Assembly (NCBI GenBank): GCA_946478635.1
Contig: CAMLCX010000074.1
Coordinates: forward strand, 1 to 14,119
Length of the DNA: 14,119 bases
Source: an uncultured Pseudomonadota bacterium
GTDB lineage: Bacteria; Desulfobacterota_B; Binatia; UBA9968
Direction: 5' to 3'
The notes under the pieces were generated by a model that made no database searches, was not told the origin of the DNA, and worked only from the letters and a program-made list of their open reading frames with translations. A program made the translations under genes and the position numbers. Shown here in pieces: positions 7,008 to 13,643 of this stretch. Every line of letters starts with the position of its first letter. The stretch's first letter is position 1.

Positions 7008-7133
7008 TCAACGCGACGGCGCGTAAGGGTCAATTTCTTGCAACCCATACGCGCTCATCGTCATGACTTCGTCGCTGGAGAAGCTATGCAGGTCGATTGT
7101 GATTGGCCGATAAACTTTCCGGATCAGGCGCAT
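7008..7133 (-). CDS. Possible 41-residue small protein overlapping the SDR 3' end
   Basis: This frame starts at an ATG inside the SDR gene, overlaps its last 50 bases in another frame, and ends at a TGA at 7008. Its second half (SSDEVMTMSAY, then LQEIDPYAPSR) looks like real protein and lies mostly outside the SDR gene. The only ribosome-binding hint is a weak GGCGGA upstream. It could be a translationally coupled small protein or the remaining C-terminus of a lost gene. I do not recognise the family. Confidence 0.3.
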   Translation of the reverse strand: MRLIRKVYRPITIDLHSFSSDEVMTMSAYGLQEIDPYAPSR

Positions 7134-7899
7134 TCCGCCGGCGGCTGGCACCATCGCCGCCTGCGTCGACGCCGCCGTCCACCGGCAAAATGACCCCGGT
7201 CACCCACTCGGCATTGGCGAGATAAAGCACAGCGTCCGCAATGTCTTTCGGTTTGCCGTAGCGTCCGAGCGGCTGCATGCCATGCAGCGCCTCCAGCTGC
7301 TCATCGGTTAATTCGCCGTACAGCGGTGTCGGCACAACACCGGGCGCCACGGCATTGATGCGGATACCGTCCCCTGCCAACTCGATCGATAAATTCTTCG
7401 TCAATGCGGTGATGCCGCCTTTGGCTGCGATCGGCGCGCTGGAAGGAACGCCGGCGACGCCATTAAGCGTCAGAATCGTACCGATGTTGATGATCGCACC
7501 GCCGCCACCCTCCTTGCGCATCTGTCGCACGGCCGCCTGCGAAAGCACGAAGGTGCCGCGCAAATAGCCGAGAAAACCGTCCAACTCTTCGATCGTGTAG
7601 TCGGTAAACGGCTTGGTATGGAAAATGCCGGCGTTGTTCACCAGCACGTCCAACCGGCCGAAATAGCGGATCGCGCCGGAGACGATTTCTGCCGCGATGC
7701 CCGGTTGCGTGATATCGCCGACAACCGTCGCGACGCGATCCCCGCGACCGAGTTGCACCACGGCCGCGTCGAGCTTTTCTTTGGTGCGTCCGTTGAGGAC
7801 GACATTGTCACCACGCTGCAGGAACTGCTCGGCAATAGCGTAACCGATGCCGGTCGCGGCTCCGGTAACAATGACCGTCCGATTAGTATTGGATTTCAT
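7084..7899 (-). CDS. SDR-family protein lacking the canonical catalytic tyrosine
   Basis: This 271-residue Rossmann-fold protein shows the dinucleotide motif TGAATGIG (12-19), GDI (61-63), the NNAG motif (88-91), and the late INAVAPGVVPTPLY and PVDGG strands, so it belongs to the classical short-chain dehydrogenase/reductase family. The catalytic YxxxK reads P156-IAA-K160, with proline in place of Tyr. The usual Ser is Thr141 (NIGT). Lys160 and the cofactor site are intact. The chosen ATG (7897-7899) has AGGAGGG 8 bases upstream (7908-7914). The ATG at 7915-7917 overlaps that site. Relatives would reduce 3-oxoacyl groups or oxidise alcohols, but with Tyr absent the chemistry is uncertain. The C-terminus has an unusual polar tail after VDGGVDAGG (residues 240-248). 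It is divergent from the LysR gene and probably controlled by it. Confidence 0.9.
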   Translation of the reverse strand: MKSNTNRTVIVTGAATGIGYAIAEQFLQRGDNVVLNGRTKEKLDAAVVQLGRGDRVATVVGDITQPGIAAEIVSGAIRYFGRLDVLVNNAGIFHTKPFTDYTIEELDGFLGYLRGTFVLSQAAVRQMRKEGGGGAIINIGTILTLNGVAGVPSSAPIAAKGGITALTKNLSIELAGDGIRINAVAPGVVPTPLYGELTDEQLEALHGMQPLGRYGKPKDIADAVLYLANAEWVTGVILPVDGGVDAGGDGASRRRNAPDPESLSANHNRPA

Positions 7900-7943
7900 C
7901 AGGGCATCCCTCCTCATTTGGTTTGTGAGCCAATTTCATGCGG

Positions 7944-7970
7944 CGCGATTGGCCTTTCCCGCCGCGATTG
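7944..7970. repeat. Direct repeat CGCGATTG in the SDR-LysR regulatory region
   Basis: CGCGATTG occurs at 7944-7951 and 7963-7970, 19 bases apart, close to two helical turns. The copies lie between the operator-like palindrome and the SDR start, so they could be extra contacts for the regulator. The repeat is short and could be chance. Confidence 0.3.
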
Positions 7971-7974
7971 TCAG

Positions 7975-7989
7975 ATTCGGTCCACGAAT
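7975..7989. promoter_or_regulatory. LysR-type operator candidate (T-N11-A)
   Basis: ATTCG (7975-7979) and CGAAT (7985-7989) form a perfect inverted repeat with a 5-base spacer. This fits the T-N11-A recognition pattern of LysR-type regulators. The right arm is also part of a 10-bp palindrome ACGAATTCGT (7984-7993). It lies between the divergent SDR and LysR genes, about 70 bases upstream of the predicted LysR transcription start, the usual location for autoregulation and divergent activation. Confidence 0.55.
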
Positions 7990-8017
7990 TCGTTCGTTGA
8001 CTACCCGCAATTTAAGA

Positions 8018-8046
8018 TCGACAAGCCCCGCGGTCCAATGCATAAT
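8018..8046 (+). promoter_or_regulatory. Sigma70 promoter of the LysR gene, giving a near-leaderless mRNA
   Basis: TCGACA (8018-8023, 5/6) and CATAAT (8041-8046, 5/6) are separated by exactly 17 bases. The -10 ends only 13 bases before the ATG at 8060. Transcription would start around 8052-8054, leaving a leader of about 6-8 bases, which agrees with the absence of any Shine-Dalgarno. Confidence 0.6.
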
Positions 8047-8059
8047 CGGACTAATTGCT

Positions 8060-8995
8060 ATGACTAAACGGAATATCACCCAGACGGATCTCAACCTGTT
8101 AACCGCGCTCAATGTCTTGCTCGAGGAACGAAATGTGACCCGGGCTGCGGACCGGCTTGGCCTGACTCAGTCCGCCGTCAGCCGAATCCTCAGTCGCTTG
8201 CGCACGGTTTTTGGCGATCCGCTTTTCGTTCGCACGAGCCGCGGCTTGACGCCAACCGACCGGGCCGTGGAGATTGCCGGTCCGCTTCGCCAAAACGTCG
8301 ATGCTCTCGAAAGGATCTTGCTTGAAAAGCCGGGTTTTGATCCGGCGAAATCGCGACGTCGATTTCGCGTCGCCGCGGTGGATAACGCTCAAGTGACGCT
8401 ATTGGCGCCGCTATTTCGCAAGCTGAGCGCGGAAGCGCCGCAGATTGAGTTTGAAGTGCGCCAGCCGTCGCTCGCAAGCGAACGCGATCTCGACGCCGGC
8501 GTTTTGGATTTACTGATTACGCCGCAGCAACCCACGGGACCCGGGATCGTCTGGACGCCGCTCTACCGCGACGGCTACACCTGCATCGTGTGGGCCAAGA
8601 ACTCGATTCGCAGCCTCACGCCCGCGCGCTTCGCCGGGATGGAGCATGTGCTTGTCGCTCCGCGCGAGCGCGCCGGCGGCATCGTCGACGTGGTACTGGA
8701 AGAAAAAGGCTTAACGCGCCGGGTGGCCGTGCAGGTGCCGACTTTCCTGCTGCTTCCTCATATGCTCATCGGCACGCAGCGCATCGCCACCGTTCCCACG
8801 GGCATGGCCGCGGAGCTCGCGCGCATGCATCCACTGCGAATCGTCAAGCCGCCGCTGGAAATTCCCGGCTTCACCATGTCCCAGGGCTGGCACGAGATCC
8901 ACCGAAACGACGCGGGGCATCGCTGGCTCAGGGATGTGCTTTCAAAGGAAGCGGCAAACAAAAACTCCGATCGCCGAGTGAAAAGCAATCAGTAA
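8060..8995 (+). CDS. LysR-family transcriptional regulator (NahR/NodD-like)
   Basis: This 311-residue regulator has a winged helix-turn-helix in residues 8-66: DLNLLTALNVLLEERNVTRA, then a recognition helix around LTQSAVSRILSRLR, then GDPLFVRTSRGLTPT. A periplasmic-binding-like effector domain follows from about residue 90. The N-terminal signature is that of the NahR/DntR/NodD/LeuO branch, whose members often sense aromatic compounds. The start at 8060 gives the canonical N-terminus with nothing before the DNA-binding domain. An in-frame extension upstream to 7847 runs into the SDR gene and is rejected. The length is typical. It probably controls the divergent SDR and itself through the palindrome at 7975-7989. 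The effector is unknown. Its 3' end faces the radical SAM gene. Confidence 0.93.
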   Translation: MTKRNITQTDLNLLTALNVLLEERNVTRAADRLGLTQSAVSRILSRLRTVFGDPLFVRTSRGLTPTDRAVEIAGPLRQNVDALERILLEKPGFDPAKSRRRFRVAAVDNAQVTLLAPLFRKLSAEAPQIEFEVRQPSLASERDLDAGVLDLLITPQQPTGPGIVWTPLYRDGYTCIVWAKNSIRSLTPARFAGMEHVLVAPRERAGGIVDVVLEEKGLTRRVAVQVPTFLLLPHMLIGTQRIATVPTGMAAELARMHPLRIVKPPLEIPGFTMSQGWHEIHRNDAGHRWLRDVLSKEAANKNSDRRVKSNQ

Positions 8996-9039
8996 TCGTG
9001 TGAATAGAAAATGAAGTCGAGCGGGGCTTCCCGGGGAGT

Positions 9040-9070
9040 TTCGTCAACCTCGAAGCGGACTGATGACGAA
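9040..9070. terminator. Weak bidirectional stem between convergent genes
   Basis: TTCGTCA (9040-9046) and TGACGAA (9064-9070) are perfect inverted arms of 7 bases with a 17-base loop. They lie in the short gap between the LysR stop and the radical SAM stop. There is no T-tract, so terminator function is only suggested by location. Confidence 0.2.
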
Positions 9071-10636
9071 TCACCCGGAGTTAAAGACTCGGAGTTTTCC
9101 CGCGGTGCCTTCGCACGTGAATTTGTAGAAATGCCAATGGGTCACGCATCGGTTCATAAATTGCGCGAAGCCGATGATATCGGCTCGCACACGCAAACTG
9201 CGCTGGAAAAAATTGCGCAGATAAACAGTCCCGATCGTCGTCAAGCTCCGCTCTTTGGCAAGCGCCAGTAACAGCTTCCACAAAAGCAGCAGCCCGTAGA
9301 TGAGAGTCGGCAATGCTTTGCCTTCGTTGGCTCGTTTGCTGATCTCGGCCCGTTTGCGTTTGAAATCAGGATACTCGTTCACCGTAAAATACCTGTCGAA
9401 GAAGGCCTGGGGATCATATAAGCGTTTGAGCAGATCCCAGTAACCGTGCTGAAGTTCAGACGGCGTCATCTGCGCGGGAACGATGTTGCAGTTCAAGTCC
9501 TCAAGTCGGAGACGGCCGGCCTTTTCCAGCCGTTCATAGAGGGGCGTCTTTGGCACGGCGGTGAGCATTCCAACCATGGCTAATAGAATTCCATTATCCT
9601 GGATAAAGCGAAACTGATCTTCAAAAATCGTGCGATCATCGTTATCAAATCCAACGATGAAGCCGGCGCTGACCTCCAGCCCGGCGTTACGAACTCTGGC
9701 CAGTTTCGTCTCCAGCGAATCGCCCTGGGTATTTTGAAACTTCTTGGTCTCCTTGAGCGAGGCGACCCGGGGCGTTTCGATGCCGATAAACACCGAGCGA
9801 AAATTCGCCTGGTAAAGCAATTCCAACAATTCCGGATCATCCGCCAGATTGATGCTGGCCTCGGTGGTAAGCCGCAGGGGATAGCTGTGCTTCTGCTGCC
9901 AGGGGATGATCAATCGGAGCAGCGCTTTGGCGGCTTTCTTATTGCCGATGAAATTATCATCGACGATAAAGCAGGAGTAAAAACCGACCCGGCGCATTTC
10001 GTCCAGTTCTTCAATGACCTGTTCCGGATGTTTGGTGCGCGGGCGGCGCCCAAAGGTCACGATAATATCGCAGAACTCGCACTGAAACGGACAGCCGCGC
10101 GAGAACTGAAGCGCCCCCGAAGCATAACGTTCCACCTTGAGCAGATCGAATCGGGGCTTGGGAACTTTGGTCATGTCCGTCGGGTTGTGCTGTTTGTAGA
10201 GGCTATCGTGGTTTCCGCCGTTGGCAACAGAGCCGACAAACTCCGGCCAAGTCTCATCGGCTTCGCCGGAAAAAAGAACGTCGCACAGGCCGTCGAAAAA
10301 TCCTTCGTCCACCGAAGCGTACGCGCCGCCGACGACCGTGCGCACGCGCATCGGACGCAATCTTTCAAGAATCTCCCGCATGCGTTCCTTTTGAACGTTC
10401 ATCCCGGTCACGCCGACGATGTCGAAAGCCTCAAGCTGCTCCCACGGAATTGTTTCGACGTTTTCATCGAGTAAACGAACATCGTGTTCCGGCACCAGCC
10501 CGGCGAGATAAGGCAGCGCTCCCGTGATCACCGAAGATTTTTTGCGGCCCGGATAAAGCGGTAATGCATAGTCGAATCCCCAATAAGAAGGCTCGAACTT
10601 TGGATTGATGAGGCAGATTTTTAATCGTTTCGCCAT
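9071..10636 (-). CDS. B12-binding-domain radical SAM protein (DUF4070 family, HpnP-related)
   Basis: This 521-residue protein has an N-terminal cobalamin-binding-like domain (residues about 5-140, with DENVETIP and VVGGAYASV). The radical SAM core is marked by FSRGCPFQCEFCD, with Cys182, Cys186 and Cys189 as the CxxxCxxC ligands of the 4Fe-4S cluster. The IVDDNFIGN (224-232), FIGIETP and AGFIVGFDNDD motifs follow, then the DUF4070 C-terminal region with a hydrophobic segment (TLIYGLLLLWKLLLAL). This is the architecture of the family that contains the hopanoid C-2 methylase HpnP and many uncharacterised methylases. The DxHxxG motif of base-off B12 binding is not visible, as in HpnP relatives. 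The start at 10636 gives the expected AKRLKICLINP opening; 16 extra codons to 10684 look like leader. No Shine-Dalgarno is seen. No hopanoid gene is nearby, so the substrate is unknown. Confidence 0.88.
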   Translation of the reverse strand: MAKRLKICLINPKFEPSYWGFDYALPLYPGRKKSSVITGALPYLAGLVPEHDVRLLDENVETIPWEQLEAFDIVGVTGMNVQKERMREILERLRPMRVRTVVGGAYASVDEGFFDGLCDVLFSGEADETWPEFVGSVANGGNHDSLYKQHNPTDMTKVPKPRFDLLKVERYASGALQFSRGCPFQCEFCDIIVTFGRRPRTKHPEQVIEELDEMRRVGFYSCFIVDDNFIGNKKAAKALLRLIIPWQQKHSYPLRLTTEASINLADDPELLELLYQANFRSVFIGIETPRVASLKETKKFQNTQGDSLETKLARVRNAGLEVSAGFIVGFDNDDRTIFEDQFRFIQDNGILLAMVGMLTAVPKTPLYERLEKAGRLRLEDLNCNIVPAQMTPSELQHGYWDLLKRLYDPQAFFDRYFTVNEYPDFKRKRAEISKRANEGKALPTLIYGLLLLWKLLLALAKERSLTTIGTVYLRNFFQRSLRVRADIIGFAQFMNRCVTHWHFYKFTCEGTAGKLRVFNSG

Positions 10637-10834
10637 AAACGAAGTGCGCTTCGAGCCGGCAGATCGGAGGTAATGCAGCGGCAATAGGTGAGTCTTTCAC
10701 GTCTCGGCGGCAAATGCCACGAGCAAACAGAATTCCGCCAACGTATTCGTCTAATCGCCCGTGATAAGACTCGAATCGGCGAGTAATCTCTTTTTGACCG
10801 GGGGAGGACTGAGGTGAGCGTGATTCGAATCAGC

Positions 10835-10866
10835 CCCTCGCCCTCTGGGAGAGGCCAGGGTGAGGG
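10835..10866. repeat. Palindromic CCCTCACCCT-type intergenic repeat
   Basis: CCCTCGCCCTCT (10835-10846) and AGAGGCCAGGGTGAGGG (10850-10866) are imperfect inverted arms around GGG. The sequence resembles a very common intergenic repeat (consensus like CCCTCACCCTGACCCTCTCCC) seen across many bacterial phyla. It lies just after the histidine phosphatase stop codon. The rest of the 248-base gap (10637-10884) contains a 10-bp palindrome GATTCGAATC (10822-10831) and no gene. Confidence 0.65.
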
Positions 10867-10884
10867 CGGGCACAGCCTGTGTTG

Positions 10885-11472
10885 CTATGTCCCGATCGGA
10901 GCGTTCCAAATCTTCAGCGCCGGTATTTCATAGTAGTAGCCGAGCACGTTCAGCGTCGCGGTATCGAGCAAGAAGCGCTCGCCAACGCTTGCCGGCAGGC
11001 CAATCCAGCGCGCGGCGAGAACCCGCAGGATGTGGCCGTGCGCGAATAGAGCAACGTCTCCCTCGCTGGCGCGCACCTTGGTGACAACGCGATCGGCGCG
11101 CGTGGTGACTTGACCCGGCGACTCGCCGCCCGGGCAGCCGTCGCGAAATAACGACCAATCCGGTCTCGTCGAGCGAATTTGCTTTGTCGTGAGCCCCTCA
11201 TATTCTCCGTAGTTCCATTCGACCAAATCGACATCGACCTGGGCCAGTTGCCCAAACCCGGCCAACTCGCAGGTCTCGCGAGCGCGCTGGAGAGGACTGG
11301 TGAGAACCAGGGTAAAAGTTTGGTCGGCTAGGATCGGTTGAAGAAGCCGCGCATCCGTTCTGCCCTTTTCCGTGAGCGAAACATCGGTGACGCCCGTGTG
11401 TTGCCCATTCAAGCTCCACTCGGTTTCGCCGTGGCGTAGTAAATAAACTCTTTGACCTTGCGCCGCTACCAT
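10885..11472 (-). CDS. Histidine phosphatase (phosphoglycerate mutase-like) family protein
   Basis: This 195-residue enzyme of branch 1 of the histidine phosphatase superfamily carries the catalytic LLRHGETEW (His14 forms the phosphohistidine), TSPLQRARET with the pocket arginines (Arg63, Arg65), EWNYGEYEG with the general acid (Glu85) and LFAHGHILRV with the second catalytic histidine (His145). NVLGY followed by PALKIWNAP is the normal C-terminus of this group. The lid and length suit a small broad-specificity phosphatase acting on sugar phosphates or alpha-ribazole phosphate, not glycolytic mutase (about 230-250 residues). I chose ATG 11472. A TTG at 11487 would add five residues, and neither has a clear Shine-Dalgarno. 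It lies 54 bases after the nitroreductase-family gene on the same strand and could be cotranscribed. Confidence 0.92.
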   Translation of the reverse strand: MVAAQGQRVYLLRHGETEWSLNGQHTGVTDVSLTEKGRTDARLLQPILADQTFTLVLTSPLQRARETCELAGFGQLAQVDVDLVEWNYGEYEGLTTKQIRSTRPDWSLFRDGCPGGESPGQVTTRADRVVTKVRASEGDVALFAHGHILRVLAARWIGLPASVGERFLLDTATLNVLGYYYEIPALKIWNAPIGT

Positions 11473-11526
11473 TGAAATTTTGTTCAAGAGCTTTCAGGCG
11501 TCACGTTATCATAATAGGGTTTAAGT

Positions 11527-11958
11527 TCAGCGCAGTAATTCGAAAACGGGATATCGGGTTGTGAGCGACGTAAAGGCCTCTACGGGTGATCCCGCGGCGA
11601 TGGGAAAATAGCTTTGCACCGTTGGCTTGAACCGATCGAGGTAGGCTTTTAGAAGCTCCGCTTTTTCTTCCTCGGCAACAGCGCGCAATCGCGTCTCTTC
11701 ACGCTTCGCTCCCCTCACCAAAACTGCCGCGCCGCTGGCTTCGGCATTTCGTACCCACTGAGTGTAGCCACGAGGGGCGACGAGATACCTATGACCTTTA
11801 TGTTCGAGCACATTGACCGGCGTCGCATACACTTTGCCGGTTTTGCGACCTCGAACTTCCAACAGATAATTGTGCGAAAGGCCGATACCCCACTTTAAGA
11901 GTAAGGCGAACGCACGGTTAACCGTCCGGTCAAACCGAGTAGGCTCTTTAAAATCCAT
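11527..11958 (-). CDS. Deazaflavin (F420)-dependent nitroreductase-family protein (DUF385)
   Basis: This 143-residue split-beta-barrel protein of the DUF385/Ddn family carries LLEVRGRKTGKVYATPVNVLE (about 33-53), the phosphate-gripping strand and loop typical of F420 binding. HRYLVAPRG and WVRNAEASGAAVLVRG follow, then a short helix and a C-terminal YFPIAAGSP. Mycobacterial members reduce nitroimidazoles, quinones or aflatoxins with F420H2; related proteins have unknown substrates. The ATG at 11958 is preferred over a TTG seven codons upstream. The length matches the family. Its presence implies that the host makes F420, a cofactor typical of Actinobacteria, Chloroflexi and methanogens and also found in several uncultured soil phyla. 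It lies about 96 bases after the UbiD gene and may share its transcript. Confidence 0.88.
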   Translation of the reverse strand: MDFKEPTRFDRTVNRAFALLLKWGIGLSHNYLLEVRGRKTGKVYATPVNVLEHKGHRYLVAPRGYTQWVRNAEASGAAVLVRGAKREETRLRAVAEEEKAELLKAYLDRFKPTVQSYFPIAAGSPVEAFTSLTTRYPVFELLR

Positions 11959-12054
11959 GGCTCGGATGAATAACCTCAAATCGATTTATTCCCACAACGC
12001 ACGCACCATGAACAGGAATGAAAATTATCCCCGGTTAAAATCAAGGTCCGGAGA

Positions 12055-13488
12055 TTACCTTTCGCCGAACTTCTGGTCGAGAAACGTCCGCCAGTCGTTT
12101 GCCACCTTGTCTTTCAGCTCGCGGCTGGCGCCGCTGACTTTGGGGAATTTTTCGCGCCATTCGTACGGCCGGGTGGCATCGATGACGGCGCGCGAGCTGT
12201 GGCCCACCTGATCGCGCGCGATGCGCGGGTCGAGCGGACCGCTCCAGGCGCGGCGCAGAATTTCGATCGACTCGGCCGGGTCCGAGCGGCTGCTCAGCAC
12301 CCATAAAACTTCTTCGGAGTTGGCGATATCGACGTCGTCGTCGACGACGATCACGTAGCGGCCGAGATAAGCGCCGGAGCGGCACTGGCTGGCGATCATG
12401 CCGGCCTGGCGCGCATGGCCGGGATAGCGCTGCTTGATCGACACGACGGTTAAAAATCTGCCGCCGGAGGGATGCGCCCAGACGCCTTTGACATCGGGCA
12501 CGCCCGCTTCATCCAGCGCGTTCCAGATGAGCGACGAGCGCATCAGCGAAAAATGCAGATTGTCGCCGGCCGATGGTTTGAGCAGCGGGAAACCGCAGAG
12601 AATCGGATCGTTGCGGAAGTAGAGCGCTTTGACTTGAATCACCGGCACCGCCGGCTGATTGCTTGCGTAGTAGCCGGTCCACTCGCCGAATGGACCTTCC
12701 GGCATGACATCGTCTGGCGCCACTTCGCCTTCGATGGCAATCTCGGAATCGGCGGGAATCGGCAAACCCGTCAGGGGTCCTTTGATCACTTGCAGCGGCT
12801 GGCCGAGAATGCCGCCGGCGTAATCGTACTCGTTGACCCGGTTCGGCACGTCCGTCGAAGCGACGACGAAGTTGATCGGGTGATGGCCGAAGGACACCGC
12901 GATCGGCAGCGCTTTTCCCTGCGCGTGATATTTATCCTTGTGCACGCGACCGTGTTTTCCCGGCGACATATGAAGCGCCACGCGGTCCGGGCCATGAACC
13001 ATAATGCGATAGGTTCCGACGTTCACCCAACCTTCTTCGGGATCGCGCGTGATCACTAAATCATCGGTGCCGATGTACCGGCCGCCGTCCAATTCATGCC
13101 AGCGCGGCACGGGAAACTGGAGCAGGTTGATGTCTTTGCCCCTCTGGGTATTTTCGAACAGCGCGCTCGAAGAAACCGCCTGCGCCGCAAGCGGCGTGAT
13201 CTTTTTAACCCGTTGGCGCCACGCTTGGACAAAACCCATATCGCCCAACCCGGGCTGCATGCCGAGGGTCATCGCCAGGCGATCCACCGACGACACGAGA
13301 TTGGCGGCGACCCGGTAGCCTGGCGGATAATCTCTGATACGGTCGAAGAGAATGGCCGGGCGCGTCCGCGAACGTTCGTTGATGATTTCTGTCAGCGTCG
13401 ATAGCTCCAGATCCCAGTGGGCGTTTTCGACGGTCATTAATTGGCCGAGCTTGTCAACTTCGTCGAGCCAAGTTCTTAGATCCGGCAT
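12055..13488 (-). CDS. UbiD-family prenylated-FMN-dependent (de)carboxylase
   Basis: This 477-residue UbiD-family enzyme probably acts on an aromatic or alpha,beta-unsaturated carboxylic acid. The catalytic triad of Fdc1 (Arg173, Glu277, Glu282) has clear equivalents at Arg161 (NVGTYR), Glu264 and Glu269 (MPEGPFGEW), with near-identical spacing. Metal and cofactor ligands match Asn156 and His179 (GKHG), and probably Glu220 (VNEYDY). Characteristic HPINFVV, EIAIEGEV and HPSGGRFLTVVSIKQRYPGHA segments are present. The length is normal (450-500). The start at 13488 gives the usual DLRTWLDEV opening after a weak AGAAGA ribosome-binding site. The family includes UbiD, gallate, vanillate and 4-hydroxybenzoate decarboxylases and phenylphosphate carboxylase; sequence alone does not choose. 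The UbiX partner that makes prFMN is not in the window. It follows a gentisate-dioxygenase-like gene on the same strand, which favours a role in aromatic acid breakdown. Confidence 0.93.
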   Translation of the reverse strand: MPDLRTWLDEVDKLGQLMTVENAHWDLELSTLTEIINERSRTRPAILFDRIRDYPPGYRVAANLVSSVDRLAMTLGMQPGLGDMGFVQAWRQRVKKITPLAAQAVSSSALFENTQRGKDINLLQFPVPRWHELDGGRYIGTDDLVITRDPEEGWVNVGTYRIMVHGPDRVALHMSPGKHGRVHKDKYHAQGKALPIAVSFGHHPINFVVASTDVPNRVNEYDYAGGILGQPLQVIKGPLTGLPIPADSEIAIEGEVAPDDVMPEGPFGEWTGYYASNQPAVPVIQVKALYFRNDPILCGFPLLKPSAGDNLHFSLMRSSLIWNALDEAGVPDVKGVWAHPSGGRFLTVVSIKQRYPGHARQAGMIASQCRSGAYLGRYVIVVDDDVDIANSEEVLWVLSSRSDPAESIEILRRAWSGPLDPRIARDQVGHSSRAVIDATRPYEWREKFPKVSGASRELKDKVANDWRTFLDQKFGER

Positions 13489-13511
13489 GGATTCTTCTTT
13501 CCTTTATATGA

Positions 13512-13638
13512 GTTCAAAACGTTCAATCCGTTCAACCGCTGCGCTCCGTTCAATCCCCCTCCTTCATCCTCCCCCGCGGCCGCGGGGGAGGAAAGAGGTG
13601 GGGGTTGGAACGATTTGAACGGCTTGAACGTTTTGAAC
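13512..13638. repeat. Mirrored 9-bp GTTCAANNC repeat cassette with a perfect central palindrome
   Basis: The left arm (13512-13556) has five 9-base units: GTTCAAAAC, GTTCAATCC, GTTCAACCG, a divergent CTGCGCTCC, and GTTCAATCC. The right arm (13603-13638) read in reverse has four units: GTTCAAAAC, GTTCAAGCC, GTTCAAATC and GTTCCAACC. Between them lies a pyrimidine-rich/purine-rich inverted repeat centred on a perfect 24-bp palindrome (13568-13591, CCTCCCCCGCGG followed by its own reverse complement). The cassette fills almost the whole gap between the cupin and UbiD genes. If both genes share a transcript it would form a very stable stem and may terminate or attenuate it. It could be a mobile palindromic element; no transposase is present. 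Confidence 0.85.
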
Positions 13639-13643
13639 GGCCA

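Noticed and set aside
7847..8059. N-terminal extension of the LysR protein
   Set aside because: It would overlap the SDR start, places the promoter and operator inside coding sequence, and adds residues before a canonical DNA-binding domain.
9734..10474. A 246-codon plus-strand open frame
   Set aside because: It lies entirely antisense to the radical SAM gene, whose motifs are unambiguous, and its translation shows no domain pattern.
12472..13059. A 195-codon plus-strand open frame
   Set aside because: Antisense shadow of the UbiD gene; rich in His and Arg, as expected from the complement of a GC-rich coding strand.
13512..13638. Possible CRISPR array
   Set aside because: Units are only 9 bases with no spacers, arms are inverted relative to each other, and no cas genes are present.
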